Shown in pieces: positions 61,111 through 64,000 of a stretch of 64,000 nucleotides of DNA; positions within the stretch are counted from its first letter, which is position 1; each line of letters starts with the position of its first letter. Position numbers and translations under genes: made by a program. The DNA lies in NCBI GenBank assembly GCA_049275655.1, contig JBASUY010000015.1, positions 3,087-67,086 on the forward strand. Direction: 5' to 3'. Below the pieces are notes generated by a model. The model was not told the DNA's origin and ran no database searches. It saw nothing but the letters and a program-made list of their open reading frames with translations. The stretch is from Sherwoodlollariibacterium sp049275655 (lineage in GTDB: Bacteria; Omnitrophota; Gorgyraeia; Gygaellales; Profunditerraquicolaceae).

Positions 61111-61471
61111 TCCCCCTTAGCTCAGTCGGTAGAGCGAGTGGCTGTGCGAGGCGAAGGCCGAGTAAAAGCGCAGCTTTCCCGAGAAATCGGGATTGAAACT
61201 GCAGGAGAATTGCTGGGAGTCCTACCGGGATAATCAGCAGCCGAGTCCTTAAACGAGGCTGTAAGGCCGAAAATAAGGAAAGGTTCAGAGACTATGCACC
61301 TGCTACCTAAAATTAAGATTCGCTTAATTTTATCCTGAGTAAGCGAACCAAAAGGCAAGCGAACCTAAGGATGAGCGCTTAGTCATGGTAAAGATATAGT
61401 CCACGTCCGGAAGTAATTTCGGGTTGCGTGTAACCACCAGGTCCGAGGTTCGAGTCCTCGAGGGGGAGCCA
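61111..61471 (+). tRNA. tRNA-Asn(GUU) interrupted by a group I intron
   Basis: Exons 61111-61145 and 61431-61471 join into a 76-base tRNA with acceptor TCCCCCT/AGGGGGA, T-arm CGAGG-TTCGAGT-CCTCG, and anticodon loop CTGTTAA giving GTT. The 3' CCA is encoded, unlike the other tRNAs of the window. The intron lies between the second and third anticodon bases. A27-C43 is mismatched in the anticodon stem. A terminator follows. Confidence 0.93.
61146..61430 (+). ncRNA. Group I self-splicing intron, 285 bases
   Basis: All core elements of a small tRNA-type group I intron can be folded. P1: exon GGCTGT (61140-61145) with GCAGCT (61170-61175), giving the U-G pair at the 5' splice site. P2: CCCGA-GAAA-TCGGG (61178-61191). 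P3: GCAGG (61201-61205)/CCTGC (61299-61303). P4: TTGCTG (61210-61215)/CAGCAG (61235-61240). P5 61219-61222/61228-61231. P6 CCTT/AAGG with P6a GGCT-GTAA-GGCC (61257-61268). P7: GACTA (61290-61294)/TAGTC (61397-61401). P8 TACC/GGTA. P9 CCGGAA-GTAA-TTTCGG (61407-61422). The intron ends in G (61430). No homing endonuclease is encoded. The P8 loop is enlarged with two AAGCGAACC copies. Confidence 0.9.
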
Positions 61472-61483
61472 ATTTGGACCAAG

Positions 61484-61520
61484 ATGCCCTTTGCAAGTAA
61501 GTTCTTGCGAAGGGCATTTT
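61484..61520 (+). terminator. Terminator after tRNA-Asn
   Basis: ATGCCCTT (61484-61491) pairs with AAGGGCAT (61510-61517), with a GCAAG/CTTGC inner extension, followed by a short T run. Confidence 0.75.
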
Positions 61521-61539
61521 GTTAAGATATAATTAAACT

Positions 61540-61881
61540 ATGCAAATAATTACTGAAAGAGTATCAATATCTGCACTTAAGGAGATGGCTCAAGATATCT
61601 TTGGCAACTTAGTAAAGGCTGTTGTGGATGTAGATAAAGAGATTATTGCTCTTGATGCTGAGCTTCATTCTGATTTAGAGGCGCTACTTTTAGAAAACGG
61701 CTCAAAGCAGAGTAGTCTTTGGGGGATTAATCTTTATCCGGATATAGAAGGTGAAGGCTTTATAGAGTTTGATTCTGTAATCAATATACGCCCCTCGCAG
61801 AGCAATAAAAACCGTGGGGTAGAGGATGCACAGCTTCGTAATAAGATTGTTGAAGTTGTAAGAAAAAGAGTATCAAGATGA
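61540..61881 (+). CDS. DUF5674-like protein
   Basis: 113 residues resembling the DUF5674 family: VKAVVDVDKEIIALDAELH, GSKQSSLWGINLYP, and SVINIRPSQSNKNRG. No known function; seen in candidate-phylum genomes. Overlaps the next gene by four bases. Confidence 0.7.
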   Translation: MQIITERVSISALKEMAQDIFGNLVKAVVDVDKEIIALDAELHSDLEALLLENGSKQSSLWGINLYPDIEGEGFIEFDSVINIRPSQSNKNRGVEDAQLRNKIVEVVRKRVSR

Positions 61882-62210
61882 ATTACCAACATAAAGACTT
61901 AGCAATGGGGCGCTGGAGCCAACTTTCATTTGTTGAGCAGATGGCAAATATCGGTAGCGAAGTTGAGCGTGCCCTTAATTGGAGAGCCAAAAATAACCCT
62001 GATTATGCTTGGTTAGCCTTTGAAAGGTCTTTAGAGCTAATAGATTTGACATTGGGTAGCCTTAAAGGTTTAGCCCGTCTTAAAGAGGTTGCGCGGATAA
62101 GGGAGGTGTTTGTAGATTATTTTGCTTTTGATAACCAGTATAAATCTACGGATGAGTCATTTAGAAAATATTTCTTAAATTTTGCCTTTGCTGCGCGTAG
62201 AGGGCGTTAG
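61878..62210 (+). CDS. Hypothetical protein, partner of DUF5674
   Basis: 110 residues, all-helical, with LSFVEQMANIGSEVERAL, YAWLAFERSLELIDLTL, and FVDYF. Shares an ATGA overlap with the DUF5674-like gene, so probably forms a pair with it, possibly a two-gene unit. Function unknown. Confidence 0.6.
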   Translation: MNYQHKDLAMGRWSQLSFVEQMANIGSEVERALNWRAKNNPDYAWLAFERSLELIDLTLGSLKGLARLKEVARIREVFVDYFAFDNQYKSTDESFRKYFLNFAFAARRGR

Positions 62211-62304
62211 TATTTAGGGGCAAAAAATGGCTTGACCAATCAGCTCTTTTGGATTAAAGTTGTATAATAAAACAATATAGTTTTACCAACAAGGAGGAAG
62301 TAAG

Positions 62305-62451
62305 ATGGCTGAAACAGGCTATTGCGTAAAATGTAAGGCAAAGAAAGAGATGAAGGATGGGCAGAAGGTTACCATGAAAAATGGCAGGCAGGCTATGAAA
62401 GGGAAATGCCCTGTCTGCGGCACCGGAATGTATAAGATATTAGGCAAGTAA
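62305..62451 (+). CDS. Small zinc-ribbon protein (DUF5679-like)
   Basis: 48 residues: CVKC and CPVC pairs form a zinc ribbon; the middle is Lys-rich. Starts with MAETGYCVKCKAKKEM. AAGGAGG precedes the ATG. Similar tiny proteins (DUF5679) are common in candidate phyla and may be nucleic-acid binding. Confidence 0.75.
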   Translation: MAETGYCVKCKAKKEMKDGQKVTMKNGRQAMKGKCPVCGTGMYKILGK

Positions 62452-62483
62452 CTATTTTTTAGTAAACAAAAGGAAGATTAAAG

Positions 62484-62837
62484 ATAGAAACAAAAAAAAT
62501 AGCACAACGCTTAGCTTTAGTTGCCAAATCTAAGAAGGCGCAGAAAGTAGTAATCTTAGACCTTAAGAAGGTTGCTACTTTCTGCGATTATTTTGTCATA
62601 GCAGGCGCTGCTTCTAAGAGGCAGGTTAATGCAGTCGCCCAAGCAGTAACCGAAGATTTAAGTAAGTTACAACTTAAGCCCGTCTCTTGGCCTGTTCTAA
62701 ATGACGAATCAGGCTGGGTAGTCTTTGATTTAAATTCTGTAATTGTCCATATAATGTACGAGCCCTTGCGGGAGTTTTATGGCCTTGAGCGGCTCTGGTC
62801 CGATGCAAAGAAAGTAAGGATACCCCCTTCCGCTTAA
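62484..62837 (+). CDS. rsfS: Ribosomal silencing factor RsfS, apparent ATA start
   Basis: 117 residues with IETKKIAQRLALVAKSKKAQ, VVILDLKKVATFCDYFVIA, SGWVVFDLNSVIVHIMYE, and FYGLERLW, clear RsfS (Iojap) hallmarks; it blocks subunit joining at L14. No ATG, GTG or TTG lies in frame between the upstream stop at 62463-62465 and the conserved start. The likely start codon is ATA at 62484, seven bases after AGGAAG (62471-62476). An ATG changed to ATA, or an assembly error, is possible. Confidence 0.85.
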   Translation: METKKIAQRLALVAKSKKAQKVVILDLKKVATFCDYFVIAGAASKRQVNAVAQAVTEDLSKLQLKPVSWPVLNDESGWVVFDLNSVIVHIMYEPLREFYGLERLWSDAKKVRIPPSA

Positions 62838-62856
62838 GCATCTTTTTAAAAGTTAT

Positions 62857-64000
62857 ATGAAAAAAAATATACAGGAAGAGATAATATCTCTGATAAAAGA
62901 TTCCTTGTCAGCTTTAACTGACGATCCTAATCTTACATCCGGGGTAATGCTGGATTTGCCGCAGGAGGAACGTTTCGGAGACTTTTCTACCAATATCGCC
63001 ATGCGGCTAAGCAAGCCCCTTAAATTGCCTCCCAATCAAATAGCCTTAAAGGTCATTTCTTCTTTTAACTCTTGCCTTAACAAATCCCGGATAAAAGATT
63101 ATATTAGTGAAGTCAAGGTAGAGGGGGCAGGGTTTATTAATTTTTATTTAAGCAATAAATACTTATACGATTCCCTTAGGTCTATATTAGAAGAAGGTAG
63201 TAGTGCTTTACGCTTTGATTTAGGCAAGCAAAAGCCTGTCTTGATAGAGTTTGTAAGCGCTAACCCTACGGGGCCTCTTTCAGTAGCTCATGCCCGTCAG
63301 GCAGCTGTCGGAGATGCGCTTGCTAATATCCTTGAGTTTAGCGGTTTTAAGCCTTCAAGGGAGTATTATTTAAATGATGAAGGCAACCAGATTGCAATAC
63401 TCGGTAGGTCGGTAGAGTTAAGGATGAAAGAGCTATCAGGAGAGGCAATAGATTTCCCGCAAGAGTATTACCAGGGAAGTTATATATACGATATAGCAAA
63501 AGATGCTCTTAAGAAGAATACTCCCCTTGTAGAATTAGGGGATTTTGCCGCAGGGCAAATCCTTTCAACCATAAAAGATGAGTTGGAAGATTTTGGCGTT
63601 AAATTTGATTGCTGGTATTCGCAGAAAGAGCTTGGCAAGAGCAATAAGATTGTCCTTGCTTTTGATAAATTAAGGAAAAAGGGTTACTTATACGAAAAAG
63701 ACAAAGCGTTGTGGTTTAAGTCCACTTCTTTTGGGGATGATAAGGATAGGGTGGTAGTAAAAAGCGACGGCGCTTACACTTATTTAGCCCCGGATATAGC
63801 GTATCACGATGATAAATACGGGCGTGGTTTTAAGTGGTTGATTAACCTTTGGGGCCCGGACCACCACGGGTATATGAATAGGGTTAAAGCGGCTGTATCT
63901 GCTTTTGACAGGGACTCAGAAACTCTCTCTATATTGATAGTCCAATTAGCTACTATCTTTCGCGCCGGAAAGCCTGTGCAGATGTCTACACGTAAGGGGG
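62857..64000 (+). CDS. argS: Arginyl-tRNA synthetase, 3' end outside window
   Basis: The first 381 codons of ArgRS: the Add-1-like N-terminal domain with GDFSTNIAM, then the HIGH-equivalent region ANPTGPLSVAHAR, catalytic YYLNDEGNQI, DGAYTYLAPDIAYH, and WGPDHHGYM. The KMSKS loop is not reached. Two tRNA-Arg genes are also in the window. Confidence 0.95.
   Translation, partial: MKKNIQEEIISLIKDSLSALTDDPNLTSGVMLDLPQEERFGDFSTNIAMRLSKPLKLPPNQIALKVISSFNSCLNKSRIKDYISEVKVEGAGFINFYLSNKYLYDSLRSILEEGSSALRFDLGKQKPVLIEFVSANPTGPLSVAHARQAAVGDALANILEFSGFKPSREYYLNDEGNQIAILGRSVELRMKELSGEAIDFPQEYYQGSYIYDIAKDALKKNTPLVELGDFAAGQILSTIKDELEDFGVKFDCWYSQKELGKSNKIVLAFDKLRKKGYLYEKDKALWFKSTSFGDDKDRVVVKSDGAYTYLAPDIAYHDDKYGRGFKWLINLWGPDHHGYMNRVKAAVSAFDRDSETLSILIVQLATIFRAGKPVQMSTRKG

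Noticed and set aside
1..64000. CRISPR arrays, rRNA genes, IS elements with transposases
   Set aside because: I saw no regularly spaced repeats, rRNA sequence or transposase gene in the window.

Overview
The window looks like one contig end from an AT-rich, anaerobic, diderm bacterium of an uncultured lineage. Lipid A genes (lpxD, an LpxC-FabZ fusion, lpxA, lpxI), BamA and an OmpH/Skp chaperone show an outer membrane. A four-subunit pyruvate:ferredoxin oxidoreductase, a ferredoxin, many radical SAM enzymes and a split transketolase point to anaerobic metabolism. Archease-RtcB, a DUF5674-like protein, a small zinc-ribbon protein and a 33-residue COX24/bL37-like basic protein fit a PVC-like candidate phylum such as Omnitrophota. 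The taxonomic placement is inference from gene content only.

Layout. 1-7434: a same-strand cluster of five radical SAM genes (six radical SAM domains, one protein carrying two) plus one peptidase-U32-like gene; the first gene runs in from the left edge. 7523-11120: porG-porD-porA-porB behind a consensus-like promoter, then a ferritin-like protein and a ferredoxin, ending in a hairpin shared with a convergent PpiD-like gene. 12025-14882: radC plus a C5-cytosine methyltransferase and its probable restriction endonuclease, followed by a 440-base spacer with nested inverted repeats. 15327-33261: housekeeping genes (hisG, split transketolase, ispE, a SpoVG with an inserted zinc ribbon, tRNA-Gln, glmU, prs, rplY, pth, rpsF-ssb-rpsR-rplI-dnaB, bamA-ompH-lpxD-lpxC/fabZ-lpxA-lpxI, a stand-alone CBM48 protein). 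33347-34610: a COG0731-type radical SAM gene, tRNA-Arg and a small membrane protein.

34664-41647 is an integrated mobile element of about 6.9 kb bounded by 40-base direct repeats of the 5' half of tRNA-Lys(CUU). It carries a tyrosine integrase next to the intact tRNA, an excisionase-like HTH protein, a ribbon-helix-helix protein behind a promoter with a built-in palindrome, and a cargo of envelope proteins (beta-barrel, lipoprotein, membrane proteins). 41712-56893: archease-rtcB, serS, all four tRNA-Ser isoacceptors spread over about 11 kb, an alpha-glucan phosphorylase, a kinase/membrane-protein cluster, a 2-hydroxyacid dehydrogenase, mscL, a membrane-anchored AmrS-like radical SAM enzyme, a spermidine-synthase-like membrane protein, a TauE/DsbD-like transporter, tRNA-Arg and tadA. 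56931-64000: dnaX-recR, an ABC-F ATPase, a tRNA-Asn(GUU) interrupted by a complete 285-base group I intron, two small conserved genes, a zinc-ribbon gene, rsfS with an apparent ATA start, and the 5' part of argS.

Most striking: the group I intron in tRNA-Asn, the radical SAM cluster, and the element that uses the 5' half of a tRNA as attachment site.
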